Assembly: GCA_910576975.1 (NCBI GenBank)
Contig: CAJTJY010000023.1
Span: 1-62,311, forward strand
DNA from: an uncultured Lachnospiraceae bacterium
GTDB lineage: Bacteria; Bacillota; Clostridia; Lachnospirales; Lachnospiraceae
Direction of reading: 5' to 3'
Length of the DNA stretch: 62,311 nt
A program made the translations under genes and the position numbers. Below the pieces are notes generated by a model. That model was not told where the DNA came from. It saw only the letters and a list, made by a program, of their open reading frames with translations, and searched no databases. Shown here piece after piece: positions 51,299-59,908 of this stretch (its first letter is position 1; each line of letters begins with the position of its first letter).

Positions 51299-51952
51299 AT
51301 GGAAAAAGACATATCCCAGGCGGTTATCCGAAGAATGCCCAGATATTACAGGTATCTTGGGGAATTGCTGGATGATGGCGTAGAGCGGATTTCATCCAAT
51401 GAGCTCAGCGCCAGAATGCGTGTCACAGCATCCCAGATCCGTCAGGATTTAAATAATTTTGGGGGATTTGGACAACAGGGGTATGGATATAATGTAAAAT
51501 ACCTCTATGATGAGATTGCAAAAATACTTGGAATCAACCAGCAGCACAATATAATTGTGATTGGAGCTGGCAATCTTGGCCAGGCGTTGGCAAATTATAT
51601 GAAATTTGAAAAGAGAGGATTCGTGATTATCGGCTTATTTGATGTCAATCCTGCGCTGAAAGGCGTTTCCGTGAGAGGGATCCAGGTGCGTATGATGGAA
51701 GAGCTGCAAAGCTTTGTCAAAGAGCAGCGGGTGGATATTGCGGCGCTTACCATGCCTAAAGAACAGGCGGATCAGACTGCGAATATGCTAGTGGATCTTG
51801 GAATTCATGCGATTTGGAATTTTGCCCATTTGGATCTGGAGCTTCCAGAGCATGTGGTGGTCGAAAACGTTCATCTCTCCGACGGCCTGATGCAATTGTC
51901 ATACAACATTGCAAAACAACGTAAATTAAAACAGCAAAAAGATAAGAAGTGA
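51299..51952 (+). CDS. rex: Redox-sensing transcriptional repressor Rex
   Basis: 217 residues from ATG 51299 (AGGAGG 7 nt upstream). N-terminal winged helix: AVIRRMPRYYRYLGELLDDG, ISSNELSARMRVTASQIRQD and LNNFGGFGQQGYGYNV. The Rossmann domain has IIVIGAGNLGQALANY and LFDVNPALKG, ending with a domain-swap helix. It senses the NADH/NAD+ ratio and represses fermentation and electron-transfer genes. It is followed directly by a coiled-coil gene. Confidence 0.97.
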   Translation: MEKDISQAVIRRMPRYYRYLGELLDDGVERISSNELSARMRVTASQIRQDLNNFGGFGQQGYGYNVKYLYDEIAKILGINQQHNIIVIGAGNLGQALANYMKFEKRGFVIIGLFDVNPALKGVSVRGIQVRMMEELQSFVKEQRVDIAALTMPKEQADQTANMLVDLGIHAIWNFAHLDLELPEHVVVENVHLSDGLMQLSYNIAKQRKLKQQKDKK

Positions 51953-51957
51953 TTATA

Positions 51958-52593
51958 ATGGGAAAGAAAAAGAAAGCAGTTCCGGAATTTGCCGTGATTG
52001 CAAACAGCACGAGGATCCCTCCCCTGATTTTAGATCAGAAATGGCATCATTTATTTCCGGAGGGAGGCAAGCCGAAAGAAGTGGAGAAGCTTGAACAAAA
52101 GCTCAACAAGCAGCTTGCCAGCCAAGGCGGGATTACGCAGGAACTCAAAGAATTAAAAAGCATCAAGACGAGGTTGATGAAAAATATCGTCGTCAATATG
52201 GATGAAATCGGGATAAATGGGCAGCAAACCCGAAAGCTGCAGGAGGACAGCCGCTTGATTACGGAGATCAACGGCCGTATAGAGGATCAGAAAGCGAAGC
52301 TTAAGCAACTGCAAGAAGAGATGGAAGACAACAACGCTCGTTTGATGGTGGAGACCATGGAGTATTGCTACCGGATCATGAACAGCAATGAAGTCGAGCG
52401 GGAAGCCTTGGCTACTTGGATAGCCAAGACCCGCACGGAGCTGAAAATAAAGATTATCCGCAAGGATTCCATCGAGGATAAAAATCGGGAAATATATGCA
52501 TATCTGCATGATATTTTTGGAGCTCAGATGCTGGAAGCTTTTGATTTAAAATTTGGAGATGAATATAAAGGAACGGGGCAAGAACCTTTTTGA
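51958..52593 (+). CDS. Coiled-coil protein of unknown function downstream of rex
   Basis: 211 residues from ATG 51958, 5 bp after the rex stop, so co-transcribed. A short conserved-looking start (KAVPEFAVIANSTRIPPLIL) is followed by about 100 residues of coiled coil (EKLEQKLNKQLASQGGITQE to EEMEDNNARLMVE) and a C-terminal basic/aromatic domain. No membrane segment or enzyme motif. I do not recognise the family. The position after rex suggests only shared expression. Confidence 0.75.
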   Translation: MGKKKKAVPEFAVIANSTRIPPLILDQKWHHLFPEGGKPKEVEKLEQKLNKQLASQGGITQELKELKSIKTRLMKNIVVNMDEIGINGQQTRKLQEDSRLITEINGRIEDQKAKLKQLQEEMEDNNARLMVETMEYCYRIMNSNEVEREALATWIAKTRTELKIKIIRKDSIEDKNREIYAYLHDIFGAQMLEAFDLKFGDEYKGTGQEPF

Positions 52594-52610
52594 CAGCCTG
52601 TTTCATATAA

Positions 52611-52653
52611 GAATAGCCGCAAAATAGCTTGTTAAGTTATTCTGCGGCTATTC
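52611..52653. terminator. Hairpin after rex operon, weak terminator
   Basis: GAATAGCCGCAAAATA (52611-52626) pairs with TATTCTGCGGCTATTC (52638-52653) with one mismatch. Neither side has a good T-run, so termination may be Rho-dependent or partial. Confidence 0.55.
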
Positions 52654-52697
52654 CTAAACAAGATTAGGATGGCAACAGCTTGCGGATGGAGGAAGAT

Positions 52698-54203
52698 ATG
52701 GAACTTTTAGTTGACAGTCAGAGCATGAAACAATGTGACAAAAATACCATAGAGCATTTTGGGATTCCTTCCATGGTGCTGATGGAGCGTGCCGCTCTCG
52801 GCGTGTTTGAAGAGATTGCAGGATTCTTCGAGAACTCTTTGGCAGGAAAGAAGGCTCTTGTCGTTTGCGGTTTTGGGAATAATGGAGGGGATGGCCTTGC
52901 TGTCGCCCGCATGATCTGGCAAAAAGGGGTATCAGTTGCCGTTGTCATGCCGCCAGGACCAGGAACCGTCTCAAAGGAAACCGAAGCTCAAAAAAATATT
53001 TTGGATCAATATCAGATTCCGATTGTGAGCCAGATCCCAGAAGCAGAGTATGACTTCGTAGTAGACGCGCTATTTGGCATCGGCCTGTCTAGGGAGCTGA
53101 GAGGAATTTACAGAGATTATGTCACAAAAATGAATCAGCTGTCTGCGTGGAAGGTGGCGGTAGACATTCCCTCTGGAATCGACGCCGATACTGGGGCTGT
53201 GCTGGGCGCGGCTTTTCTGGCAGATGTGACAGTCAGCTTCGCTTTTGCGAAAACGGGATTACTGTTGTTTCCTGGGGCGGAATATGCAGGAAAGGTCGTT
53301 GTCAAAGAAATAGGCATCGACAAACATAGCTTTCTGGAACAGCAACCATCGCTGTACCGTTTGACCTTGGAAGATTTAAAAGAAATTCCCTCCCGGAAGG
53401 CACGTTCCAACAAGGGAAGCTATGGAAAGGCGCTAGTGGCTGCAGGTCAGAAAAACATGGCGGGAGCCGCATTTTTCAGCGCAAAGTCAGCTTACCTTAC
53501 TGGCGCTGGGCTAGTGAAAGTCGTCACGGCAGAAGAAAACCGGGTGATCTTGCAACAGCTTCTTCCGGAGGCAATCCTGGAAACATATCAAGAGCTAGAT
53601 ATTGTGCAGAGACTGTCAGTTTCTTTGGAATGGGCTTCCGTGATTGTGGCTGGGCCAGGAATTGGCACAGGAGAAGCCGCATGTTTGATAGAAGCCATTT
53701 TGTCTCAGGCGAAAGTCCCTGTGATCCTTGATGCGGACGGGTTAAACATTGTTTCAAAGCATCTCGAATGGCTGAAAAATGCAAGCGCCCAGGTGATTGT
53801 GACGCCTCATCTTGGGGAAATGGCGCGGCTTGTAAAGCAGGAGATTTCAGTGATTCAGCAGCGCTTGATAGATACGGCGCGGCAATTTGCAAAGGAATAT
53901 CAGGTGATCTGCGTGTTAAAAGATGCGCGGACAGTCACGGCGTTGCCAGATGGCAGGACCTGGATCAATACTAGCGGAAATAACGGCATGGCTACAGCAG
54001 GCGCCGGGGATGTTCTTACCGGGGTCATCGCCGGGCTGATAGCCCAGGGAATGAATCCAGAGGCGGCAGCCCCTATGGCGGCATACCTTCATGGGATAGC
54101 TGGCGACAGACAGGCACAAGAGAAGGGAGCGTACGGATTGACGGCGCAGGATGTCATGGAAGGGATTCCTTATGTGCTCAAAGACAGGGGCACGGAAAGA
54201 TAA
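52698..54203 (+). CDS. nnr: Bifunctional NAD(P)H-hydrate epimerase / ADP-dependent dehydratase
   Basis: 501 residues from ATG 52698 (GGAGGAAG upstream). The N-terminal YjeF/NnrE epimerase (1-215) has GFGNNGGDGLAVAR and VDALFGIGLSRELRG. The C-terminal NnrD dehydratase (about 230-501) has GSYGKALVAAGQ, VTPHLGEMARL and NGMATAGAGDVLTGVI, whose GAGD is ribokinase-like. It repairs hydrated NAD(P)H. It lies upstream of alr, separated by a collapsed cloverleaf repeat. Confidence 0.96.
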   Translation: MELLVDSQSMKQCDKNTIEHFGIPSMVLMERAALGVFEEIAGFFENSLAGKKALVVCGFGNNGGDGLAVARMIWQKGVSVAVVMPPGPGTVSKETEAQKNILDQYQIPIVSQIPEAEYDFVVDALFGIGLSRELRGIYRDYVTKMNQLSAWKVAVDIPSGIDADTGAVLGAAFLADVTVSFAFAKTGLLLFPGAEYAGKVVVKEIGIDKHSFLEQQPSLYRLTLEDLKEIPSRKARSNKGSYGKALVAAGQKNMAGAAFFSAKSAYLTGAGLVKVVTAEENRVILQQLLPEAILETYQELDIVQRLSVSLEWASVIVAGPGIGTGEAACLIEAILSQAKVPVILDADGLNIVSKHLEWLKNASAQVIVTPHLGEMARLVKQEISVIQQRLIDTARQFAKEYQVICVLKDARTVTALPDGRTWINTSGNNGMATAGAGDVLTGVIAGLIAQGMNPEAAAPMAAYLHGIAGDRQAQEKGAYGLTAQDVMEGIPYVLKDRGTER

Positions 54204-54209
54204 AACGAG

Positions 54210-54289
54210 CGGGGCTGTCGTGCGAATATAAATTACAAGACATAGATTTTTTCAAAAGGGACTGTCGCACTAAGATATTTGATAGCCCC
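54210..54289. repeat. Collapsed cloverleaf element (internal deletion) in the alr leader
   Basis: The outer bases GGGGCT (54211-54216) and AGCCCC (54284-54289) pair. The left part 54225-54259 is identical to the left arm of copy 2 (28706-28740). The right part ACTGTCGCACTAAGATATTT (54261-54280) matches the outer left arm of copy 1, not its right arm. All inner hairpins are missing. It looks like a recombinant or deletion product between family members. Confidence 0.8.
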
Positions 54290-54290
54290 A

Positions 54291-54334
54291 TGAACTACCT
54301 GTTGGCGCCAAAAAGTGCGCAGAATGGAGGAAAA
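54291..54334 (+). promoter_or_regulatory. Leader/ribosome-binding module shared with pheS
   Basis: GAACTACCTG, then GCGCCAAAAAGTGCGC, then AGAATGGAGGAAAA, ending at the alr ATG. It parallels the pheS module AACTACCTTTATGTGCCAAAAAGCGCGC...AGAATGGAGGAAA in three blocks. The small stem flanking CAAAAAG is GCGC/GCGC here, GTGC/GCAC or GTGC/GCGC at pheS, so pairing is kept. An ATG at 54290 opens an in-frame 15-codon N-extension of alr encoding NYL..PKSAQNGGK. Confidence 0.8.
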
Positions 54335-55504
54335 ATGAAATCATACAGCAGGGTTTATGCAGAAATAAATCTGGATGCGATTCTTTATAATATGGCCAAG
54401 ATGCAGAGCAGGATAAGCGCAGATACGAAGATCATGGCGGTTATCAAGACAGATGGTTATGGCCACGGCGCCGTGCCTATTGGGAGGGAGCTGGAAGCTT
54501 TGCCCGTTACTTGGGGATATGCAACCGCCACGGCAGAGGAAGCCTGCATGCTGCGAAAAAATAGTTTAAAGAAACCAATACTGGTACTTGGGGCGTCTTT
54601 TGAGGAACAATATGATATAATGATAAAAGAAGAGATCCGAGCGACGGTCTATTCCCTGAAGCAGGCTAAGGAGATGGAGGAAGCGGCTGCAAAAGCCAAA
54701 GGGCATATGACGGTTCATGTAAAGATTGATACGGGATTGAGCCGCCTTGGATTCCAGGTGACAGAAGATGCGGCGGATGAAATTGCACAGATTTCCAGGA
54801 TGCCGCATATGGTAATGGAAGGGGCGTTTACTCATTTTGCCAAAGCGGATGCGAAAGACAAAGCAATGGCAAGGCATCAGCTTGGCCAATTTGCAGTCAT
54901 GCGTAAGCTGCTGCAGGAGCGGGGCGTAGAAATCCCGATGTTTCATAGTTCGAACAGTGCGGCGATCATTGATCTGCCAGAGGCGAATATGAGCGTGGTG
55001 CGCGCCGGCATCAGCCTTTATGGTATGTGGCCTTCCGACGAGGTGCAAAAGGAAAATCTCGATTTGCAGCCAGTACTGTCTTTAAAGAGCCGCATTGTGT
55101 TTTTAAAAGAACTCATGCCTGGCAGGACAATCAGTTACGGGGCTACTTATGAGACAAAGAATAGGCAGAGAATTGCCACGATCCCAGTAGGGTATGGAGA
55201 TGGGTATCCAAGAAGCCTTTCGAATAAAGGATATGTGCTGATTCATGGGAAAAAGGCCCCAATCTGCGGCAGAATCTGCATGGACCAGTTCATGGTGGAC
55301 GTGACCGGCGTTCCAGAGGCAAAAGAGGGAGACGAGGTGGTGCTGATAGGAAGAAGCGGTTCGCAGCGCATCACCATGGAAGAGATCGGAGAGCTTTCAG
55401 GAAGGTTTAATTATGAATTTGCCTGTAATCTGGGCAGGCGCATTCCAAGGATCTATACCAAGGGGAACCAGGTGATCGAGACCAGGGATTATTTTGAAGC
55501 GTAA
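54335..55504 (+). CDS. alr: Alanine racemase
   Basis: 389 residues from ATG 54335, which has GGAGGAA 4 nt upstream; the in-frame ATG at 54290 lies in a repeat and is less likely. The PLP lysine is in AVIKTDGYGHGAV (about 36-48). The catalytic tyrosine region is TISYGATYETKNRQRIATIP, and RAGISLYGMWPS and GRICMDQFMVDVT are also typical. It supplies D-alanine for the cell wall. mazF lies downstream, an arrangement also seen in Bacillus. Confidence 0.96.
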   Translation: MKSYSRVYAEINLDAILYNMAKMQSRISADTKIMAVIKTDGYGHGAVPIGRELEALPVTWGYATATAEEACMLRKNSLKKPILVLGASFEEQYDIMIKEEIRATVYSLKQAKEMEEAAAKAKGHMTVHVKIDTGLSRLGFQVTEDAADEIAQISRMPHMVMEGAFTHFAKADAKDKAMARHQLGQFAVMRKLLQERGVEIPMFHSSNSAAIIDLPEANMSVVRAGISLYGMWPSDEVQKENLDLQPVLSLKSRIVFLKELMPGRTISYGATYETKNRQRIATIPVGYGDGYPRSLSNKGYVLIHGKKAPICGRICMDQFMVDVTGVPEAKEGDEVVLIGRSGSQRITMEEIGELSGRFNYEFACNLGRRIPRIYTKGNQVIETRDYFEA

Positions 55505-55589
55505 TTTTAAAAGAAACCTGAATACACACGAAAAAAATGGGAAGAATAGGAAATGTAAATAACCTATAACGTTTTGGAGTGTGAGAAAA

Positions 55590-55937
55590 GTGATTATTCA
55601 TAGAGGAGATATTTATTATGCAGATTTACGTCCAGTAGTAGGATCAGAACAGGGAGGAGTCCGCCCAGTGCTGATTGTTCAGAATGATGTCGGAAATCGT
55701 CATAGCCCCACGATTATCTGTGCTGCAATTACGTCAAAAATGAACAAGGCGAAACTTCCGACGCATGTGGAACTGGACGCAGGGAAGTACGATTTGGTCA
55801 AGGATTCCGTGGTGCTTCTGGAACAGCTTCGGACCATTGACAAACAGAGGTTGAAAGACAAAGTCTGCCGCCTGGACAGTGAAATTCTTAAAAAAGTAGA
55901 CAGGGCGCTTGAAATCAGTCTGGAATTGTATACATAA
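55590..55937 (+). CDS. mazF: MazF-family endoribonuclease toxin (EndoA/NdoA-like), no antitoxin visible
   Basis: About 115 residues. GTG 55590 is preferred to GTG 55581 because GGAG at 55576-55579 needs spacing. The PemK/MazF fold has RGDIYYADLRPVVGSEQGGVRP, VLIVQND, TIICAAITSKM and VLLEQLRTIDKQRL. It cleaves mRNA at specific short motifs. The antitoxin MazE normally sits between alr and mazF in Bacillus; here the 85-bp gap contains none, so the toxin may be controlled by a remote antitoxin or be a mild housekeeping RNase. Confidence 0.93.
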   Translation: MIIHRGDIYYADLRPVVGSEQGGVRPVLIVQNDVGNRHSPTIICAAITSKMNKAKLPTHVELDAGKYDLVKDSVVLLEQLRTIDKQRLKDKVCRLDSEILKKVDRALEISLELYT

Positions 55938-55940
55938 ATC

Positions 55941-55969
55941 TTGACTAATATACGGCAAAATGGTATATT
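55941..55969 (+). promoter_or_regulatory. Promoter of the CNNM/CBS protein gene
   Basis: TTGACT (55941-55946), 17-bp spacer, TATATT (55964-55969). It starts immediately after the mazF stop, so the downstream gene is independently transcribed. Confidence 0.65.
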
Positions 55970-56015
55970 TCAAGTGTTTGCTGAAAGAGTACAAAAGGAA
56001 AAAGGAGTCGAATAT

Positions 56016-57365
56016 ATGGATGATGGCGGTAGTCCGGTCATAGGACTGATAGTATTTTTGATATTGACGGCGTTTAGCGGCTTATTATATGGGTTTTTAG
56101 TTGCGCTGGAGGAAGTCAGCGAGCGCCTGGTGCAGGAACGCCAGGAAGCAGGCGACAAACAGGCGGCGTGGCTGCTTCGTGTCAAGAATGCCCCGTATAA
56201 GACCAAGCATGCGATACAGATCATGGTAACCTTTGTCAGCGGCGTTTTCGGAATTTACCAGATACGCCTGCTTGCCGGAATTCTCGTACAGATCTTGTTA
56301 AAGGATGGCTCAGAGTCGTATCTGCAAATGCTCTGTTATGCCTTGGCGGTGATTGTTGGGATTTTCCTATTTTCCGTGCTGGGAATCATTGCGCCGCAAA
56401 AAATAGCGGCGAGAAAGCCGGAAAGGTGGCTGTTTGCCTTGACGGGCCTTGTCCATGGGATGGTATGTATTTTAAAGCCCTATGCATTTCTTGCAGAACA
56501 GGTTTCAAATCTGATCGTACGCATTGTGGGCGTCGATCCCAATGCAAGCATTGATGACGTCACAGAGGAAGAGATCATATCCATGGTCAATGAAGGGCAT
56601 GTGCAAGGGGTTCTGCAGGCAAGTGAAGCGGAGATGATCCATAACATCTTTGCGTTTGACGATAAAGAAGCCAAAGACATAATGACGCACCGCAAGAACG
56701 TGACGGCGGTGGATGGGCAGTGGCAGCTTCGGGAAGTTTTAGAATTTGTGCTCAATGGAAGCAATTCCAGATTTCCGGTTTACCGTGATGACATTGACAA
56801 TATCATAGGCATTATACATATGAAAGACGTGATGATTGAGAGCAGGAGGGGTCAGTACTTAGACTGGAGGGTGCAAGACATCCCCGGGCTGGTGCGGCAG
56901 GCGCAGTTTATCCCGGAAACCAGGAATATCAATGATTTGTTTAAGGGGATGCAGTCTCAGAAGAATCACATGGTTATCGTGGTGGATGAGTATGGGCAGA
57001 CGGCAGGCATCGTGGCAATGGAGGATATTCTCGAGGAAATCGTGGGAAACATTTTTGATGAATACGATGAAGAGGAGACCGTGATAGTCTCGCAGGCAGA
57101 CGGAAGCTATCTGATGAGCGGGATGGCGCCGTTTGACGAAGTATGCCGGCTTCTTCAGATTTCTCTGGAAGAACAGGAATTTGAGACATTAAACGGCTTT
57201 TTGATTTCCCTGATTGGAAAAATTCCAGCAGACCATGAGAAGTTTGAATTAGATTTTCAGGGATGGAAATTTAAAGTAGAAGCGGTACAAGATAAAATGA
57301 TTCACACGGCGAGGGTGACAAAGGCGCCGCAAGAAGACTGTGACGACAAGCAAGAACAGGGATAG
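56016..57365 (+). CDS. CNNM/HlyC-CorC family membrane protein with CBS pair
   Basis: 449 residues from ATG 56016 (AAAGGAG 9 nt upstream). The DUF21/CNNM domain with three or four hydrophobic segments (about 8-30, 70-92, 105-130, 145-170) precedes a CBS pair (about 210-335: IMTHRKNVTAVD, NIIGIIHMKDVM, HMVIVVDEYGQTAGIVAMED). A CorC/HlyC C-terminal domain (about 355-435) completes it. Such proteins are linked to Mg2+/Co2+ export or homeostasis; the older 'hemolysin' label is probably misleading. The acidic tail is short. Confidence 0.9.
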   Translation: MDDGGSPVIGLIVFLILTAFSGLLYGFLVALEEVSERLVQERQEAGDKQAAWLLRVKNAPYKTKHAIQIMVTFVSGVFGIYQIRLLAGILVQILLKDGSESYLQMLCYALAVIVGIFLFSVLGIIAPQKIAARKPERWLFALTGLVHGMVCILKPYAFLAEQVSNLIVRIVGVDPNASIDDVTEEEIISMVNEGHVQGVLQASEAEMIHNIFAFDDKEAKDIMTHRKNVTAVDGQWQLREVLEFVLNGSNSRFPVYRDDIDNIIGIIHMKDVMIESRRGQYLDWRVQDIPGLVRQAQFIPETRNINDLFKGMQSQKNHMVIVVDEYGQTAGIVAMEDILEEIVGNIFDEYDEEETVIVSQADGSYLMSGMAPFDEVCRLLQISLEEQEFETLNGFLISLIGKIPADHEKFELDFQGWKFKVEAVQDKMIHTARVTKAPQEDCDDKQEQG

Positions 57366-57382
57366 GAAATAAGCGATAATTT

Positions 57383-57560
57383 GAGTTTCCCCATTTTGTA
57401 ATTCATAGTGACAAAAGGTTTCCATCACAAAGTGATGAAAACACTTTGCACATAAAAGCGCTCTGAAAAGCTAGCTTTTCAAATACTTTTTGTGCAAGAT
57501 GTCTATGCTGCCAAAGGCAGCAAGACCTTTTGGCACTATGAATTACAAAATGGAGAACTC
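57383..57560. repeat. Cloverleaf-type palindromic element, copy 3
   Basis: The outer stem of about 36 bp is nearly perfect: CCATTTTGTAATTCATAGTG (57391-57410) faces CACTATGAATTACAAAATGG (57534-57553), with AAAAGGT/ACCTTTT inside. Arm 1 is CATCAC-aaa-GTGATG (57423-57437). Arm 2 is TTTGCACATAAAAG with CTTTTTGTGCAA around TGAAAAGCTAGCTTTTCA (57464-57481). Arm 3 is TGCTGCC-aaa-GGCAGCA (57506-57522). Every arm differs from copies 1 and 2 yet remains paired; the AAAAGGT junction and AGCTAGCT cap are unchanged. It is located between the CNNM gene and yebC. Confidence 0.95.
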
Positions 57561-57663
57561 AAAAAGCGATAAAGCTTGTCAGCCTGTCTGGAATGTGATA
57601 CAATATACGGCGCAAAAACGTCTACAAGACAGGTAACAAGAGAGATGGAAAAGAGGAGAAGAT

Positions 57664-58392
57664 ATGTCAGGACATTCTAAATTTGCAAATATTAAACATA
57701 AAAAAGAAAAAAATGACGCAGCGAAAGGCAAGATTTTCACGATCATTGGAAGAGAGATTGCGGTTGCGGTCAAGGAAGGAGGAGCGGATCCCAATAACAA
57801 TAGCAGGCTGCGTGACGTGATTGCCAAGGCAAAAGCCAATAATATGCCGAACGATACCATTGACCGGGGGATTAAAAAAGCGGCAGGCGATGCAAATTCT
57901 GTAAATTATGAGTTTGTGTCTTATGAAGGCTATGGGCCGAACGGCACGGCTATCATTGTGGATGCGCTGACCGACAATAAGAACCGGACGGCGGCAAATG
58001 TCCGCAGCGCTTTTACGAAAGGAAATGGTAATGTGGGAACGCCAGGCTGTGTCTCTTACATGTTTGATAAAAAGGGGCAGATCATTATTGACAAAGAGGA
58101 GTGTGAGACCGATCCTGACGATTTGATGATGATGGCGCTAGACGCCGGGGCGGAAGATTTTTCGGAAGAGGAAGACAGCTTTGAGGTGATTACCGATCCA
58201 GATGCATTCAGTGAAGTTCGCCAGAAGCTGGAAGATGCGGGAATTCCCATGGCTTCTGCAGAAGTTACCATGATTCCACAGACCTGGGTGGAGTTGACCG
58301 ATGAGACTGCCATCAAAAATCTTCAGAAAACGCTGGATTTGCTGGACGAGGATGATGATGTCCAGGCAGTATACCATAACTGGGAAGAATAA
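57664..58392 (+). CDS. yebC: YebC/PmpR-type translation/transcription factor
   Basis: 242 residues. It starts MSGHSKFANIKHKKEKNDAA (usual form SKWANIKHKK) and has NNSRLRDVIAKAKANNMPND, then YEGYGPNGTAIIVDALTDNK and NRTAANVRSAFTKGNGNVG. Family members have been described as DNA-binding regulators and more recently as factors relieving ribosome stalling. It is monocistronic, with its own terminator. Confidence 0.95.
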   Translation: MSGHSKFANIKHKKEKNDAAKGKIFTIIGREIAVAVKEGGADPNNNSRLRDVIAKAKANNMPNDTIDRGIKKAAGDANSVNYEFVSYEGYGPNGTAIIVDALTDNKNRTAANVRSAFTKGNGNVGTPGCVSYMFDKKGQIIIDKEECETDPDDLMMMALDAGAEDFSEEEDSFEVITDPDAFSEVRQKLEDAGIPMASAEVTMIPQTWVELTDETAIKNLQKTLDLLDEDDDVQAVYHNWEE

Positions 58393-58403
58393 TAGGAATA
58401 ATG

Positions 58404-58457
58404 ATGCCTCTTAAGCAGATCGGGAAGATATCAAATGCTGCTCAAGAGGTATTTTTA
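58404..58457 (+). terminator. Terminator after yebC
   Basis: ATGCCTCTTAAGCAG (58404-58418) pairs with CTGCTCAAGAGGTAT (58438-58452) with one bulge, followed by TTTTT. Confidence 0.85.
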
Positions 58458-58603
58458 TGTTGTTGGACATTTTTTCCTAGCCTTGCGGGCGCAGTTGTGC
58501 TAAAATGAGAGATAAGGTAAGAGCAGGCAAGCCTGCGGCAGTCATTTTAAGAATTGGAATGTCCATGGCGTTCCTGCATATAATACGATCAGGAGGAGAC
58601 AAG

Positions 58604-59884
58604 ATGAGCGAGTATCAAATAGAAACAAAATGCATTCAGTCTGGCTGGCATCCCAGGCGGGGAGAACCGAGGGTGCTGCCGATTTATCAGAGCACGACTT
58701 TTAAATATGATACCAGTGACCAGATGGGAAGATTGTTTGATTTGGAAGACAGCGGATATTTTTATACCCGTCTGCAGAATCCCACCAATGACGCGGTAGC
58801 AGAAAAGATTTGCGAGCTGGAGGGGGGAGTGGCGGCAATGCTTACTTCTTCTGGACAGGCAGCCAATTATTATGCGGTTTTCAATATCTGTGAGGCTGGC
58901 GACCATATGATTTGTTCTTCGGCAGTTTATGGCGGGACTTTTAATCTTTTCAGCGCTACGGTTAAGAAGCAAGGGATCGACTGCACGTTCATAGATCCAG
59001 ATGCTTCTGCTGAAGAGATTGCAGCGGCGTTTCGTCCAAATACCAAGGTACTCTTTGCGGAGACAGTTGCCAATCCGGCATTGGTGGTCCTTGACATCGA
59101 AAAGTTTGCCAATGTAGCACATGAGCATGGGGTGCCTTTGATCGTGGATAATACATTTCCAACTCCCATTAACTGTCGTCCAATTGAGTGGGGGGCGGAT
59201 ATTGTGACGCATTCCACTACGAAGTATATGGATGGACACGCTATGTGCGTCGGCGGCTGCATTGTGGACAGTGGCAATTTTGATTGGGACAAATATGCAG
59301 ATAAATTTCCAGGATTGACACAGCCAGATCCTACCTATCATGGCATCGTTTACACTGAGAAGTTTGGCAAAGGGGCATATATCACGAAGGCAACGGCGCA
59401 GATTATGCGAGACTTAGGTTCTATTCAGTCTCCGCAGAATGCATTTTTACTGAACGTAGGATTAGAGACGCTGCATCTTCGGGTTGCGCGCCACTGTGAG
59501 AATGCAGCAAAAGTAGCGGAATTCTTAGATGGCAATGACAAGGTTGCATGGGTGAATTACGCTGGCTTGCCAGAGAACAAGTATCATGTGCTGGCGCAAA
59601 AATATATGCCAAATGGCACTTGCGGCGTGATTTCCTTTGGTCTTAAGGGGGGCAGGGAGGTATCGGTAGGCTTTATGGACAAATTAAAATTGATAGCCAT
59701 AGTCACCCATGTCGCAGATGCAAGGACCTGCGTGCTTCATCCGGCAAGCCATACGCATAGGCAGATGACGGAAGAACAGCTGAAAGAGGCAGGGGTGGCT
59801 CCCGATTTGATCCGGCTTTCTGTGGGGATTGAAAATGCCGGGGATATTATTGCCGATTTGGCACAGGCATTGGAAACTATATAA
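58604..59884 (+). CDS. metY: O-acetylhomoserine sulfhydrylase (PLP enzyme)
   Basis: 426 residues from ATG 58604, directly after AGGAGGAGA; an upstream ATG at 58505 has no site. It is a Cys/Met metabolism PLP family member: TKCIQSGWHPRRGEPRVLPI, YTRLQNPTNDAVAEKICELE, SSGQAANYYAVF, and a Schiff-base lysine in THSTTKYMDGHAM. The C-terminal THVADARTCVLHPASHTHRQ is MetY-like. It makes homocysteine from O-acetylhomoserine and sulfide. I saw no SAM riboswitch in the 150-bp leader. Confidence 0.94.
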   Translation: MSEYQIETKCIQSGWHPRRGEPRVLPIYQSTTFKYDTSDQMGRLFDLEDSGYFYTRLQNPTNDAVAEKICELEGGVAAMLTSSGQAANYYAVFNICEAGDHMICSSAVYGGTFNLFSATVKKQGIDCTFIDPDASAEEIAAAFRPNTKVLFAETVANPALVVLDIEKFANVAHEHGVPLIVDNTFPTPINCRPIEWGADIVTHSTTKYMDGHAMCVGGCIVDSGNFDWDKYADKFPGLTQPDPTYHGIVYTEKFGKGAYITKATAQIMRDLGSIQSPQNAFLLNVGLETLHLRVARHCENAAKVAEFLDGNDKVAWVNYAGLPENKYHVLAQKYMPNGTCGVISFGLKGGREVSVGFMDKLKLIAIVTHVADARTCVLHPASHTHRQMTEEQLKEAGVAPDLIRLSVGIENAGDIIADLAQALETI

Positions 59885-59908
59885 ATTTTACGTTTTGGAG
59901 GATAGAAA

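Noticed and set aside
54290..54334. Start of alr at ATG 54290
   Set aside because: The added 15 codons lie in the repeat shared with pheS, and there is a much better ribosome site before ATG 54335. The in-frame extension is nevertheless noted in the findings.
58453..58603. SAM riboswitch before metY
   Set aside because: The leader lacks the SAM-I core pattern (long multi-helix leader with the GAGGGA-type junction) and has no terminator stem, and is too short.
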